Shown: positions 11,930 to 24,129 of the stretch, piece by piece | How the letters are laid out: each line of letters begins with the position of its first letter | Numbering within the stretch: position 1 is the stretch's first letter | From: Tetrastigma voinierianum | Lineage: Eukaryota; Streptophyta; Magnoliopsida; Vitales; Vitaceae | Direction of reading: 5' to 3' | NCBI GenBank assembly: GCA_016808115.1 | Contig: JAEQBH010002365.1 | Coordinates: 124,001-188,000, forward strand | Length of the DNA stretch: 64,000 nucleotides | Notes under the pieces: model-generated | Told to the model about the DNA's origin: nothing | What the model saw: only the letters and a program-made list of their open reading frames with translations | The model's database searches: none | Made by a program: the position numbers and the translations under genes

Positions 11930-14417
11930 CCAAGAAAAATCGAATTTTTCTGAAAAATGGCAAAACGGTAAATTGTCACAATAGTACAGGTCGAAAACCT
12001 GAAAATTTTCTAGATCTCGAATGACGAAATGGAACTCACCGTTGGATTTGTCTCACGAAATCTAATCACCTGTATGAATTTCGCCGACTCGAGAAAGCCT
12101 GATTCTCACGCTGTGAAGGACAGCGCCGACACCACTAGATTGCTTAGCAAATCTCGAAATGGTAAAACGACTCAGCTTAAGCCTGGCCGGATATAATCGA
12201 ACCTAAACTCGAGGCAAAATGAGTAGCTTCTGTTTCAAAATCCACCTTACTAAGGTGCACACATGGCATGACTCATCAAACATTCAACTTAAGCTTAAGT
12301 CAGGGGATTAAAAAAGAGGGATTAGTGGCAAAAAAGAGCCCATTTTCCCGGGGTTTTGACTATGAGAGAAGAAGGAAAGAGGAGAGTCAAGCCTTCTAAG
12401 ATCTACTTGAGTTCCGTGGTTTGGCTACCCGCTAAAAATAAAGTTCGTCAGATCGACAGGGTACACGTGGGTACCGAAAATAGGGGTTTTCTCCGAAGAT
12501 CTAAGAAGGGAGATTTCTGAAATCGGTTATCTGCTTAGAGGCCTCACCTGTATCACGCTCCTAAAGGTAAGGGATTCTTCCTACCTTGGCTTACTTTTCA
12601 CTTTGAGCGGAAAAGCGGTTTGGCCATGCACTGTCTGGGCAAAGAAAATGGGATTTTCTAAGCCTCGCTCGACATGTTCTTTCGCTAAAGGATCTCAGCA
12701 TGCCTAGGGTGAAGGTGCGACCTCCACTAAAGACTGCTGCACGCCTAGGTGTGTGGAAGGGTCTGCTTAGCGCAGGGGTCCTGTGCAGGACATTTCTCCC
12801 GCCTGCGAACCCGAGGAAAATGCATGTGGACATTCTCGTCCTAAGACGCCGCCTCAGCGAACCACTCCACCTGCTGAGGCAAGCTACGCCTAAGCGAGCT
12901 CGGGGGATGAAATTTCCTAGGCGGCTACGCCAAAGCCGCTGGCTCTCGGCCCGCCTGCGGACTGCCAGCCTGCTTCAAGCACCCGATCTATGATGTTTCA
13001 GGGCTTTGCCCTGTGAGGCCATTATGTGACTCGCTTGGAAGTGTCATTTGTTTGAATTAAGAGTGACATGTCGATGTCAATGTGTGTGCTCTAACATGTT
13101 ACATGTGATGAATTGTTAGGTGTAAACGGCCATTACATGGCTTGTTTGCGGTGTGTGTGTGTCATCATTGATCATGTAATCCACATCGTCAATGCGGAAC
13201 GCTGATATATGCTTGCATGATATATTGACACGTAATGAAATGATATATGGAAATTATATGCATATAGATATAATTTGCTCATGATGACAGATATGCATGA
13301 GTGTAATCATTCATGGCGTTCATCAGGCATGTGACATATGATATAACATGCAATGGCATCTTACATTGCATATGCATGGGGACATCACATTGTTCCGTGT
13401 GAGTGCATGGTTATAAATCGACACCGTGGCCTGGCGTTTGATCGTAATTTTAAGAATGGGACAACGCCCAACAAAGCCTAATTCGCTGATCAAAATGGCA
13501 AAGAAAATATGTGTCGCATTAGCAAGAAGGGATAAATCCTCCTGGGTGAAAAGCCTCGCCAATTATGGCTAGACATAAATCTTCGCGTGAAAGACCGTGA
13601 AAGTGTTCGGGTTTGCGTATTCATGGCAACACCAAAAATCCGCTACCCACATAAAGGCCTCAGCCGGATTTTCGAATATAAAATAAGCCATTGCAATGTA
13701 TCATCCAAAAGCTGGGCTTATAAACAAAATGAAAATTTGTTCAAATAATCCTCGATGTCATCCGTAATGACAACTTTATCACACACGCTAGTATTTCAAA
13801 GCGAGGGAGCCTATGAGGACTCCTGGCGCATGGTACATGGTGAGTCGCATCTCATTTCATGGCATGACATGTAGGGATTTCATATAGAATCGCATGTTCT
13901 TATCGAATGTGATCAGAATGTCAACGAACATCGTGATGCAATTAAGCGGAGTAAATTCTCGTAGGCTGGGATTCTCATCGCGCGACTAATTCCTTACGTG
14001 TGTGACAACCCTTTCGCATGCGTATCGACATCTATGGATTCGCCAAACGAGGCCATGATTGCGGAAGAAGGCCGACATGTAGCCTTGATAAATCTTTTGT
14101 AAAGCGTGGACAAACTAGTTCTAACATGTATTTTCGTATAAAAGAATTGTAATTCACCCTTTCGACTATTATTAATATAAGAAGGTATGTAATCATGGTA
14201 TGGTCGGATCTTACCTTTATGAACCTGTAATTTACCTAAGTGCATTATTCTCATATTTTAATTCTAAATATGAAACGAATGGACCCGACGGCACGACGAG
14301 TCGGGTGCCGAGTAACTCCTGTCCACGAGCACTGTACCGGTCCGGCACTAAGACTTAGGTGCGAAATTACCTAAGGTAGAAACTTCCGCAGGTTGATAGT
14401 TAGTCAATGGGACCCTT

Positions 14418-14419
<2 letters not shown>
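11922..14419 (+). mobile_element. Ty3-gypsy solo LTR in pectinesterase intron/exon 2
   Basis: A plus-oriented LTR of about 2.5 kb. The start TATAAAACCCAAGAAAAATC corresponds to a decayed TGTAAGACCC... start. The shared LTR block lies at 12005-12060 (CTAGATCTCGAATGACGAAA). The end reads GTTAGTCAATGGGACCC, after which the expected GGGGT..TCACA end is replaced by a TA array. Between about 12590 and 12980 is a GC-rich segment with repeated CGCCTAGG/CGCCTAAG words. No target duplication can be seen because both edges merge into microsatellites. Host exon sequence immediately to the right starts mid-exon, so intron 1's 3' part and the first part of exon 2 were lost here. Confidence 0.7.

Positions 14420-14482
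<63 letters not shown>
14420..14482. repeat. (TA)n microsatellite at LTR/host junction
   Basis: About 31 clean TA units between the truncated LTR end and the pectinesterase exon. Confidence 0.95.
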
Positions 14483-14486
<4 letters not shown>

Positions 14487-14970
14487 CTATGGATTTCATA
14501 TTCAGGAATGCTATTGTGATTTTCCAAAATTGTAGCATTTATGCATGTGACCCTCCCAACAAGATCAATACAATAACTGCCTAAGGAAGAATCAACCCTA
14601 ATCAAACTGGTGGAATTTTCATACAAAATTGTACGATCGCAGTAGCTTCATATCTAAAGCTAGTCCAAAGCTTAGTTAAGTCATACCTTGAGAGACCATG
14701 TAAGGAATATTCACAAACCGTTTTCTTGAAGACGTACCTAGATGACTTAAGTGACTCGAGGGAAGGATTGGAATGGTACTAACTTTGCCTTAAAAACCAT
14801 ATATTATGGAGAATACATGAACACAGGCCCTAGATCATCCACATCAGGTAGGGTAAAATAGGTTGGCTATCTTGTGATTAATAGTTCAACTGAAGCAACA
14901 AATACCATTGCTAACTTCATTTCTGATAATTTCTGGTTACCATCATCTACCATGGTTCCTTTTCTTAATT
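14483..14970 (+). pseudogene. Pectinesterase catalytic domain, exon 2 remnant
   Basis: C-terminal half of the catalytic domain. ETMDFIFRNAIVIFQNCSIY corresponds to the GTVDFIFGNAAVVFQNC region with the catalytic aspartate. It is followed by DPPNKINTITA, GRINPNQTGGI, SLVKSYLERPCKEYSQTVF (family: YLGRPWKEYSRTV, with the active-site arginine and tryptophan; here the tryptophan is cysteine), EWY, and the C-terminal TIYYGEYMNTGPG..SGRVKW pattern read in shifted frames. At least one stop (ITA*GRI) and several frame changes are present. The upstream part of exon 2, with the other catalytic aspartate and glutamine motifs, is missing. Together with 4003-4427 and 11424-11760 this is one gene now spread over 11 kb. 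Confidence 0.85.
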
Positions 14971-15342
14971 TCTTAAACTTTAAATTCGATGCTAATGGTA
15001 CATGATTTTGTTTATATCATGCATCTTCTTATAAATAAACATATATGATTCTAACTATAGTAAGTTTGAATTCTTAGTCGGAGAAAAAATAAATAGGTTG
15101 GGAACGACAATAATTCCTAAATAATGAGTTCTATACTGTGGAAGAGCTTGAACAATTTTTTTTTTTTTTTTTATAGTATGTTACCAAGTATTGTACTTTA
15201 TGAGTTCTTTATTCATTAAGTTAAAATATGATATTGAATGAAATTGTAGTATTTTTACTTCAATTATTTACCCATAATTTATTCTTTTAACTGTATATCA
15301 CATTCTTACAATCTTTGATAGTTTACAAAAAGAATATAAAAT

Positions 15343-15348
<6 letters not shown>

Positions 15349-15381
<33 letters not shown>
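15349..15381. repeat. (TA)n microsatellite
   Basis: About 16 TA units in AT-rich spacer. Confidence 0.9.
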
Positions 15382-15386
<5 letters not shown>

Positions 15387-16284
15387 AAAAATATAAGTCC
15401 ATAGGATTTTTACCAATTTAAAATTTAAGACTATGTTTGGTTTCAAAAAAATGTCAAAGAAAATAATTTTCTCATTTTTTTTACAACCAAACACTTTAGC
15501 CATAATGTATCAAAACGCCTTCGACTCGAACCTCGGCACTCTCCTCCTTAGCGCCTTACATTTTTTAATCTGAACGCTTTACCATACGTAGCGGCAGCGG
15601 ACAATTTTCTCATATTTAAATTCATCGTAAAAAAAATGAGAGAATAGAAAATATAATTAAAATTAATCATATTAATCTTTATATTGAAAAGAAAAAAATA
15701 AATGAAATGAGTATTTTTAAAATAACAAATAAAAATAATTTTATTTCTTACTTTTCTTCATTTTTAGTTACTTATTTTTTCTCTTATTTATTTCTTTTGC
15801 ATTTCCTCATATTTTTCAAGGATAAATATTTGCTGATATATATTTGAGATTAAATTTTACTTGATATATCATAAATATATTTGCAGATATTTAAATATCG
15901 ATATATCCGAAATTATTCAAAATTAATATAGTTATATTTATTTTTTATATTAACATTAGTTTATCATAGTAATTGATTTATCTTAAAAAAATGATATTTT
16001 TAATCTTTATATTAAGACTTTATCTTATTGAAAATTATGTATATATATATTTTTCTTGAATGTTTTAAACCATGTATTTCCCATTGTTTATACCTTATTT
16101 ATCTTTATTTTCAAATCAGTATCCTAATACATAATTTTCCCTAAATAATTTCTAAACCTACCATAAAATCTCTTAGCTTATATGACTACCATTCCCATTT
16201 TTATCAATAGGATGAAAATTTGGTCCCTTGGCCCAAAGACTAGCCTAAGCCTCTTCTATGTTAGCTTGAGGCCCTGCATCCAAA

Positions 16285-16450
16285 CATAACCAATTAAAGC
16301 CATTTTTTTTAATGTTAAACTTTTTAATTATAATGTTGTAAATTGTCCCCGGTAAAATTCGAACTTGAGACCCCTTCTTTATGCCCTTGCCATTCGTAAA
16401 TGGGGTTAGTTAAGTATAAATTGTCCTTACCAAAACTTCAAAAATATATT
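16285..16450 (-). repeat. tRNA-derived SINE-like copy
   Basis: The reverse complement contains AAGTTCGAATTTTACC, a degenerate RNA polymerase III B box (GGTTCGAANCC), preceded by GAAGGGGTCTC and followed by ACAATTTACAACATTATAATT and an A-rich tail. The sequence around the B box resembles the copy at 18255. No target duplication was identified. Confidence 0.4.
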
Positions 16451-16544
16451 TTGTTTCTATTTTAAATTTAAATAAATAAGTAGGCATCAACTTGGCTTTA
16501 ATAACCCATTATACTAACTCATATTATAAAACATTCATCATTTC

Positions 16545-16645
16545 AAAAAGACAAGGTGTAAGGAGGGGAGGTGTTTCAAGTTCTAGTCCTAACAGAAACA
16601 ATTTACTATATTATAATTAAACTGTTTAGCTGTCAAAAAAAAAAA
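16545..16645 (+). repeat. tRNA-derived SINE-like copy
   Basis: GGAGGGGAGGTGTTTCAAG and TTCTAGTCCTAACAG resemble the B-box region of the 18255 copy (GGAGGGGTTTAAGG, then TTCGAATCTTATTG). It is followed by ACAATTTACTATATTATAAT and an A-rich tail. It is degenerate. Confidence 0.35.
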
Positions 16646-17061
16646 GAACAACTAAACCCAAAAATTCATTACACCAACAACTCCATTAATATAATATGTA
16701 TAAAATATTTCTTTCTTTTAATTCTCGAGAAATAAAAAATAAAAAAAAAACCTGCAAATACCAAAAGTTTTTATTTGCTATTTGTACTGCTCGAAACATT
16801 CATATGGACAATACATCAAAGCTGGATCACAAATATAATAAAATGCAGTGAAGAAGAAAAAAAAAGAAAAAGAATAAGTTAATTATAAAAAAAAAAGAAA
16901 AAGAAAAAAAAAAGAAAAAAGAAAGAGAAATCAGTCAAGGCTTGATTTCTCTGTTTTTATCTGTTGTGTAAAGGATTAGGACCTGTGTAAATTCTCCTCT
17001 TTTCATCACCAAAGACTGCATCACCCCGCCACTGATTAAACATAATGCTGAAATTAATCTA

Positions 17062-17064
<3 letters not shown>

Positions 17065-17139
<75 letters not shown>
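17065..17139. repeat. (TA)n microsatellite
   Basis: About 37 clean TA units. Confidence 0.95.
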
Positions 17140-17143
<4 letters not shown>

Positions 17144-18254
17144 TACACCACAATTCTAAAACTTATAAAAAATTATTATGAAAAAATAAAAACATGAGAA
17201 AATTTTGCTCTTAAGAGATAATTTTTCCATTTGTTTTCCTCTTTCCTGGTGTATTATACCTTGGTCAAATCTCTGGCCCAACTTCAACTAGATTACAAGG
17301 CCATTCCCAACCCAATCAATTTTAAATTCCAAATTTGTGTTTGTTAGTTTGGGCCCATAAGAGTTGAAATTTTGATATTGGGCTAAAATCACACTAGCCC
17401 AGTTGGGTTTCTTTAGTGGGCTTGCTTTGGACTGGGCTGGTCCAGAGTTTTTCTCCTACAACAGCAAAAATCACATTGGGAGACCAATTATGTGTAATTT
17501 ACATGAGTAACTTGTCAGTATCTATATATGATGTCTCCACAAGCCCATATTTCGCCCATTTCCCACATTAAAATCAATCATGCAAAGATACCATGGATTT
17601 CTAAATTTGGGGCTTATCTCAATGTCCTCAATTATGATTTCAATCAAACGGAAGAAAAATCCACCAACTGTAAAATCAATACACACTTTTAAAAAAAATA
17701 AAAATAAAATTATTTCATTAATTCAAACTATCAATATATCAATAGAAACACAGATACCAAATCGTTAAAAAACTACAAAAATAAATAATACCAAAGCTTA
17801 ATAAAGATAACAATCGACTCAAAGCCTATAAATTCGGTAATATGATAAATGATTGTAATATTCATTTAATTCAAGTTTTGCAACATACCGACGATCATAA
17901 CCCGATACTTGGTTGCCTGTTCGATCGTGAATAATGCTTTACCCATCCGAATCTACACACAAATAAAACGCTTGTGTCAAGAATACGAAAAACAAAACGA
18001 CGCACTGCCGACGACACAACACATCGCAACAAGATGATGAAATCCCAAAAAACAAAATAAAACTCATATTTATGTGGAATAATTATTTTATTAAGAAAGA
18101 GATTGATAGAAAGAAATGTATAGGGGTGATTTCAAGCTCAAAATGCGAAAAATCAACCATATTCATAAATTGATTTTTGAAAGTGGTTAGTCTCTTGCAA
18201 AATATATGTTTTTTTTTTCAATTATCATTGAAAATATAAAAATATTGTACTAAT

Positions 18255-18395
18255 AAGACCTAAATCAAGTGGTTAAGAGTTGAGGCGGGCATACGAAGAG
18301 GAGGGGTTTAAGGTTCGAATCTTATTGGGGAGATACTTGTGAAGAATATATAACTAAAGTATAATGCAAAGTGAATAGATGTAAAAAAAAATTAT
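18255..18395 (+). repeat. tRNA-derived SINE-like copy
   Basis: A-box-like TCAAGTGGTTAAGAG near 18273 and B-box-like GGTTCGAATCTT near 18313 are spaced as in a tRNA promoter. They are followed by TATAATGCAAAGTGAATAGA and an A-rich tail ending near 18393. There is no cloverleaf with a plausible anticodon arm, so it is not called a tRNA gene. The same 3' segment recurs at 18650. Confidence 0.5.
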
Positions 18396-18554
18396 AGAAA
18401 AAAAGAATTGTTAACATAGTGATTTCAATTGTTTTAAAAAATAAATATTACTCATATGAAAATTAATTAAAATACAAAAATACAAAAATAAAAAAATAAA
18501 AAATTGTTTTATAGTCTTTTGAAAACATAAAAACAATTATAAGTATTTAAAATG

Positions 18555-18690
18555 AAATGCTTTTGAGGCTTAGCTCAAGTTGTAAAGGGGTGAGAATGGG
18601 TTACAAAATATTCATCTTTGAATCCTTGTAAGACATAGTATTATAACGAATTATACAAAGTGAATAGATGTTTAAAAGAAATATTTTTTA
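18555..18690 (+). repeat. tRNA-derived SINE-like copy
   Basis: A-box-like TAGCTCAAGTTGTAAAGG and B-box-like TCTTTGAATCC are followed by TATACAAAGTGAATAGATG and an A-rich tail. The 3' segment matches the copy at 18255 nearly base for base, which supports a common family. Confidence 0.5.
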
Positions 18691-18909
18691 AAACTTAAAA
18701 ATTTATTTTTTAAAATATTTTTACTATTCCAATCCTTATAAAGCCGAGATGAGTTGGAAAAATATCAACCTGAATATAACCTAGGCCAAATGACTTGGCC
18801 ATATTCAACCCGCGACTCAATTAGGTCGGGCTGATCCATCTCCCACCTCTAATATTATTTGAATGGGTTTTATATAATTTAAATTATAATTAAGATAAAA
18901 TATCAAGTA

Positions 18910-19158
18910 TGTTATAAGGAAATGTGTGAATGACAATCAATTTATAAAAGGAATGTTGGCTACCTTTGTAAAGTAAATACTAGTTACCTTAAACAGTGAG
19001 ATAACATGAAGATTTGGGTTCTCTCAAACACTTATAAATAGTTTCTCCTATTTGTATTTAATAGTTCAAAGCAAAGAGAATAAAACTTCATTCCCTCATT
19101 CTCTCTGCAAATTTTTTTTTCTCTAAATTTCTCTTCATATTTTATTTGGTTTTCAACA
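18910..19158 (+). repeat. 5' LTR of the copia element
   Basis: About 249 bases, starting TGTTATAAGGAAATGTG and ending TTTTCAACA. Directly after it, TTATCAACACGA is a primer-binding-site-like sequence of a type often seen in short-LTR plant copia elements. TATAAATAG near 19034 may be its TATA box. Confidence 0.7.
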
Positions 19159-20318
19159 CATTATCAACACGAATTGTTCTGCTCTAAAGGTAATTCTATG
19201 ATCTCAAGGGATATTCAAATTTTAAGTTTTTATATTAGTTTTGATTTTATTATATATTATCAAAACCTGGAAGAAAATTATTTGATTTTGGTTATAAGTC
19301 AAAATCTTTATTATTTTTTATAAATTTATCATATGCTTAATTTTCATTATTTTTTCATATACCAAAAGTTTGTTCATAATATCAAATCTCACAAAATTCG
19401 AGTTCATGGCATTTGTTTTAGGATAAGGAATCGTCTATCTTTGATCTTTAATGATTATAAACTATTGAAATTTTGATAAAAAGTCATCAAATTTTTAGTG
19501 ACAAGAATTTACTCTTCACAAAAGGTGAAAACATCTACTATTTAATTATATATCTTGTCTATTCATATACAAACTTTGATATTACATAATTTAGGTATTG
19601 CTATTTATATTATATATTTCTGTTTTCATTTTAATTATATCTAAAATCCATATGTTATTGAATATCAAAATAAATGAAGGTTGACACTAACAAGTGTTAA
19701 TGTAAGTACCATCTCTAGTACTTCAAATTTAAATAAAGGCTCCGCACAGCAAATAAATTCTATTAAGTCACATGTTATCAAGTGGAACCGTAAGTTCAAC
19801 CAAAATATTTTTATTCTTCGACGACATGCTAGTCAATTCGTGGATCTCCACAATACGCCCAATCATAAAATACTCACGGACATCTATTAAAGAAACTAAA
19901 GATCTCTTCGCCTAATGAATGCTCACATGTTGTTCACGGCCACAAATTATTATTTAGCGAGATTATGTTCCTACCATTAACGAAAGAAAAGTCGACTTTG
20001 TATGAATGACAATAAATTACATGGAATGCACTTATTATGTCTCATCTCATCCTCAGATAAACCAATGTGAACTAGGAAGCCCAATGATCATTCATTTGCA
20101 AAAGCTGGCAAACCGATTACCAAATGCATTCATTAATAAAGAAAGTGATGAAGCCACACATTCGGATTTTTAAATATTTTAGAACAATTGATGTCCTTAT
20201 AGGACAATTAGTAAATGAATCTACAACATGCCTGAAGCGTGGAAGACCTATTGGCTCAAAGACATAATTTCTCGAAAGAGGAGAGCACAAGCAAATCTTA
20301 ACGCTTCTGAAGAAGAAC
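19159..20318 (+). pseudogene. Copia 5' region and integrase/linker remnant
   Basis: Mostly unreadable. The end is clear: CLKRGRPIGSKD (20228-20265), then SRKRRAQANL and SEEE, the lysine/arginine-rich segment just after integrase in this copia group. It continues in frame beyond the solo LTR (SEEE, then QNRTKGPHSE). Multiple stops are present. Core integrase motifs (HHCC, DDE) are not seen. Confidence 0.6.
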
Positions 20319-22065
20319 TGTAAGACCCGATAAAATTACAATTTTCTCAAAAAGGGCAAAATCGTATTTCGGTAAAAAAAATCCAAAATTTTTCTAGATC
20401 TCGGATGACGAAACGGACTTCTCCATTGAAATCGTCTCGCTAGGGTTTCAGATACCACGCCGACCTCCCGTCTGATTCCTAAGCGCCAGAGGACTTTCAC
20501 GCTTTTGGCGCATTTACGCTGACTTAATAATACTAAGAAGGTTAGTGATGCCATTACTACACTTCAAGAGCGACACTTGGCATAAAAAGGAATGGCTTCA
20601 TCAGAGCCACATGGCAGATGAATTCCATTGGCCACATCGAGCCACTGGGCGCATTTAATCTACTGGCCACATCGATCCAATGCAGTTGATTTACGTCATA
20701 AATAGAATTAATGAAGAAACGAATCTGAATTCGATACCACACATTCGGCCGAGAAGTGGATAAACTCTCCGACTCATACGGCCACGCCTCCAAAAAGAGA
20801 AACGCAGCAGCTGAGGAAATGTAGAAATGAAATGAATGGTAATATAAACGAGAAAAAGAAGTTAAAAGCAAAAGGAAGGAATAAAAACAAAGGAAAAGAA
20901 TTCGTAGGAGAAAGGAAGGGAAATGAAAAAGGAAAAGAAAACGTGAAATGAAGAATGGAGATCCGCTAGCCATTTTATGATTTTTCTTTTAGAGAGAGAG
21001 TATCTTCTCTCTAAGATTCCGCACCTGACTCAATTCCTCTAATTAAAAAGCAAAGTATTTACACAGAGACTACACACAAGACTTGGGCTTCGAGTTTTTT
21101 ACAAACTCCGTGAGGTAAGGGTTTTATCCTACTTGTTTTACCCTCTTAAGTGTTTTGTAAATGTCATGGTTGCTCGAGGCCGTGAGTGGTTGCTTGACTC
21201 CGCCCAAATCTGGAACCTGTGGAATTCTGGGACACTTCTTTGCCGATCCGCATCGCCAGTGGACTGATTGCATCAGACACATAATTTATATAATAACAGG
21301 TGTATAAGTCATCTAAATGAACAGGATTTACCTAATTATGAATATACTGCTGTACGGGTCACTGGAGACGAGATCGTGATTCGCTTCAAATGTTTAACAC
21401 TAGCGATGATTGTATCAAGCTAATTACATGTGGTGTGGGATTTGAAAATTTGAGAATGTCAGTGATAATTAATATATCGGGTATATGTATTGTGTTGAAT
21501 GACATAATGCATTTCATATAATGTGGTAACTTAGAAATTGCAGGTGTGTGCATTTATTACTTAATTTTCGAAACGAACACGGCCATGGAAGGAATTTCAC
21601 AGATGATTTTCCTGAGAACGGGCTCGGGAGACTACCCAACAGATCATTTCCTGATGAGGGACCATGACTGCTTCGAAGTTCTCCAACACATTCTCCTGAG
21701 GGTACCCCATATTTTTACCGACACGTTTCAAGCGAGGTATTTTCAAGAACAACAAGTTTTGCTTTGAAAATGATATTTTTCTCATACATAGCTAAAGTAA
21801 GTGTGAGGAGCTCTGTGAGGACTGGTACATGGGAACGCATTTAGACATTCAAGCAGATCACGTATTTACTGAAAGTGTGTGTTTAATCGGGAGCATCAGA
21901 TACGCATCTCAGCGAGAGTAAATTCACTCCAGTGCGATTCCACTATCAAAGATTAAATTTCACCCTATCGGCGATACTATTTTACAGCATGGGCGAGCCA
22001 TATGCAGACACATTTTCCACCACTTTCAAGAAAGTCTGCCGCGCATGCTGATAATACGATGCACT

Positions 22066-23992
22066 CAGGACGCCCAAAACCCGGTCCGCCGACCACCACA
22101 ACTCGCAGGTCGCCGCGAACGCCTGCAACCCGACATTTTTCACGTAAAAATGTGGCGCAGCCCCTTTGTACGGAGCTTCACTCAATACAAACCCGTATAT
22201 AACTGGGTTCTAAACATCAATATCATGAGTACAAATACGCTTAGCCCAATACAACACTATCATCAATATATATATCCAACTATATCCAAGAGGCTCTGCA
22301 GTCTGTTTTTATTTATACAACATATATTAAAAATTAAACAATTCTAATACATGTAACTATCAAAGCCACATTCCTCGTTCCTTCTAAAACCCGCCCCTCA
22401 GACGAGCCGTCCCTCGCACGCCCCGTACCGTAAAATAGCATCCCACACCACCAATGTGCCAAGAGTGGAATCATCCTGCTCGGGCCACTCTCCACCCAAG
22501 GTATACGCACGTTCCGGGTCAAACACATTCAAGCAAATGCACATCCTACTAATGTCTAACCTGATCATCTCGCACTCCAAGTCCTCATCGACTCCCCACA
22601 CTCTCGCCTAAGCCTCTCGTATGAGAATCTATTATGTTTGCTCGCGACAACCCTCCGATGTATATATATATCAATCGGGTCGCCTCCGACGATTGATATT
22701 ATTTACACTACCCTCCTACGATATCAATCAGCCGCCTCGATGATTGATATTTTTAGCATGTACTACCCTCTCGATCATTTTTTTAGTTTTAGACAACCCT
22801 CCGAAACCATTTTCTCTAGACTCATCTCATGCACTCACTCCTACCATCCTAGGGTGTCCCAATGCATATGGAATGCATGATGCCAATTTCATTATAGTCT
22901 ATAACACATGCAAAAATATAAACATGCATATATTCACATAAAAATTAAATCACACAATCATGTTATGTAATTTCTCATTTCATCACATCAAAATTAGCTC
23001 AATGGGCTAATGATCGTCACGTTAAATTCCACTTGTCACTATCAAATGCACTATTCGCAAAACATTATAAATACCATCTCTGGAATATGAAAACCCTTGC
23101 CATTATTCTCGAAAAATCACCAATCGTCGATTCACTTTGTGAACCCGAATTTCATGGCCATTTCCGGCCTCATTCCAATCAAGACATGATTTAATTCACA
23201 AATTACACAATTAATCAACCCAACAGCCCGTGCCCAATGATGGACGGAACAAATGGGTTTAAAATTTTTCCACACCCATTCCCAAGTTTTGGGATCGATC
23301 AAACCACTTCTTCAAGGCTCAAACTAACCGAACATCAAAAAACACTTAAATAAAGTGTAAACCCAAGTAGGAGAAACCCTACTCACTCGAGTTTGTCTAA
23401 ACTTTCTTAAATCCTGTCCACGTTGCAGCTCAAGCCCGTAGAGCACCTTTCCTTCTCATTCCGAAACCGCGACGGCCGGATCGCGCGATATTTTGCAGGC
23501 TAAGGTAATCTCTCTCTAAAAAACTGAATTTTTTCGCTACTCTGCTTCTTTCCTTTCTTTTCATGTTTTGCTCCCTTTTTCATTTGAAGGAGACGGTCAC
23601 TGTTCATATTTTGGCATTATTCTCATTTAAAACAAATTCTAAAATGACCATTATGTCCTTATTTTCCCATCTTTGACATTCGGCACTATCTCGGTCATCC
23701 ATTTTCATCATTTCTCTACTCATGTCACTTATGACACATGAGTACGTGTTATATGTGACTTTCGTCGCATCAAAAATCTTTTACAAGACTCCAAACCGCG
23801 ATGCTCAAAACGTGCAACTCGACCGTCTCTCGACCACGAAATTTATTATGCTTAGCTTGGGGATCTCTCGCAAGACAATTCCAAATCTGAAACTACTTCA
23901 TCATCCGAGATCTAGAGAATAAATTTTGGATTTTTTAACCGAAATTACGATTTTGCCATTTTTCCAGAAATTTAAATTTCTCGGGTCTTACA
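22066..23992 (-). repeat. 3' LTR of the nested gypsy element
   Basis: 1927 bases. The outer end is decayed (CAGGACGCCCAAAACCC for TGTGACGCCCCAAAAC) and the inner end is clean (AAATTTCTCGGGTCTTACA). It holds the tandem repeat built on CCTCCGACGATTGATAT (22650-22830) and the shared LTR block near 23870-23930. Confidence 0.8.
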
Positions 23993-24005
23993 TTCTCCCC
24001 TCCTT
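23993..24005 (-). other. Polypurine tract of the nested gypsy element
   Basis: The reverse complement reads AAGGAGGGGAGAA, directly next to the LTR end. This is the plus-strand DNA primer site of the element and resembles AAGGAAGGAGAA before the LTR at 42070. Confidence 0.7.
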
Positions 24006-24129
24006 AAAAGGAATTTCGTCCCGAAATTCTGGACAACCACAATCACTCACATGCATATGCAACGTGCACTACACTATGCATGTAAACTAGTCATTTGAAT
24101 CTTTAAACGACTAAATCACGTACCTTCAT

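Larger units (their letters stand above)
14971..18909. other. AT-rich spacer with microsatellites and SINE-like repeats
   Basis: No coding region is recognised on either strand. It holds T and A runs, TA arrays at 15349-15381 and 17065-17139, an A/G-rich tract around 16850-16930, and the SINE-like copies listed separately. A GTTTGGTT...AACCAAACA pair around 15426-15490 flanks a T-rich core, as in many short plant repeats. Confidence 0.5.

Noticed and set aside
12591..12993. Overlapping frames of 80-97 codons
   Set aside because: They fall in the GC-rich part of a solo LTR, both strands are open, and no family motif is present.
14348..14626. Open frames encoding long YIYIYI runs on both strands
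   Set aside because: They are translations of (TA)n arrays. The same occurs at 11833-12024, 15306-15503, 16935-17153 and 26396-26776. They are not genes.
18255..18330. Possible tRNA gene
   Set aside because: A and B boxes are present, but acceptor and anticodon stems do not pair convincingly and the copy ends in an A-rich tail. SINE-like is the better reading.
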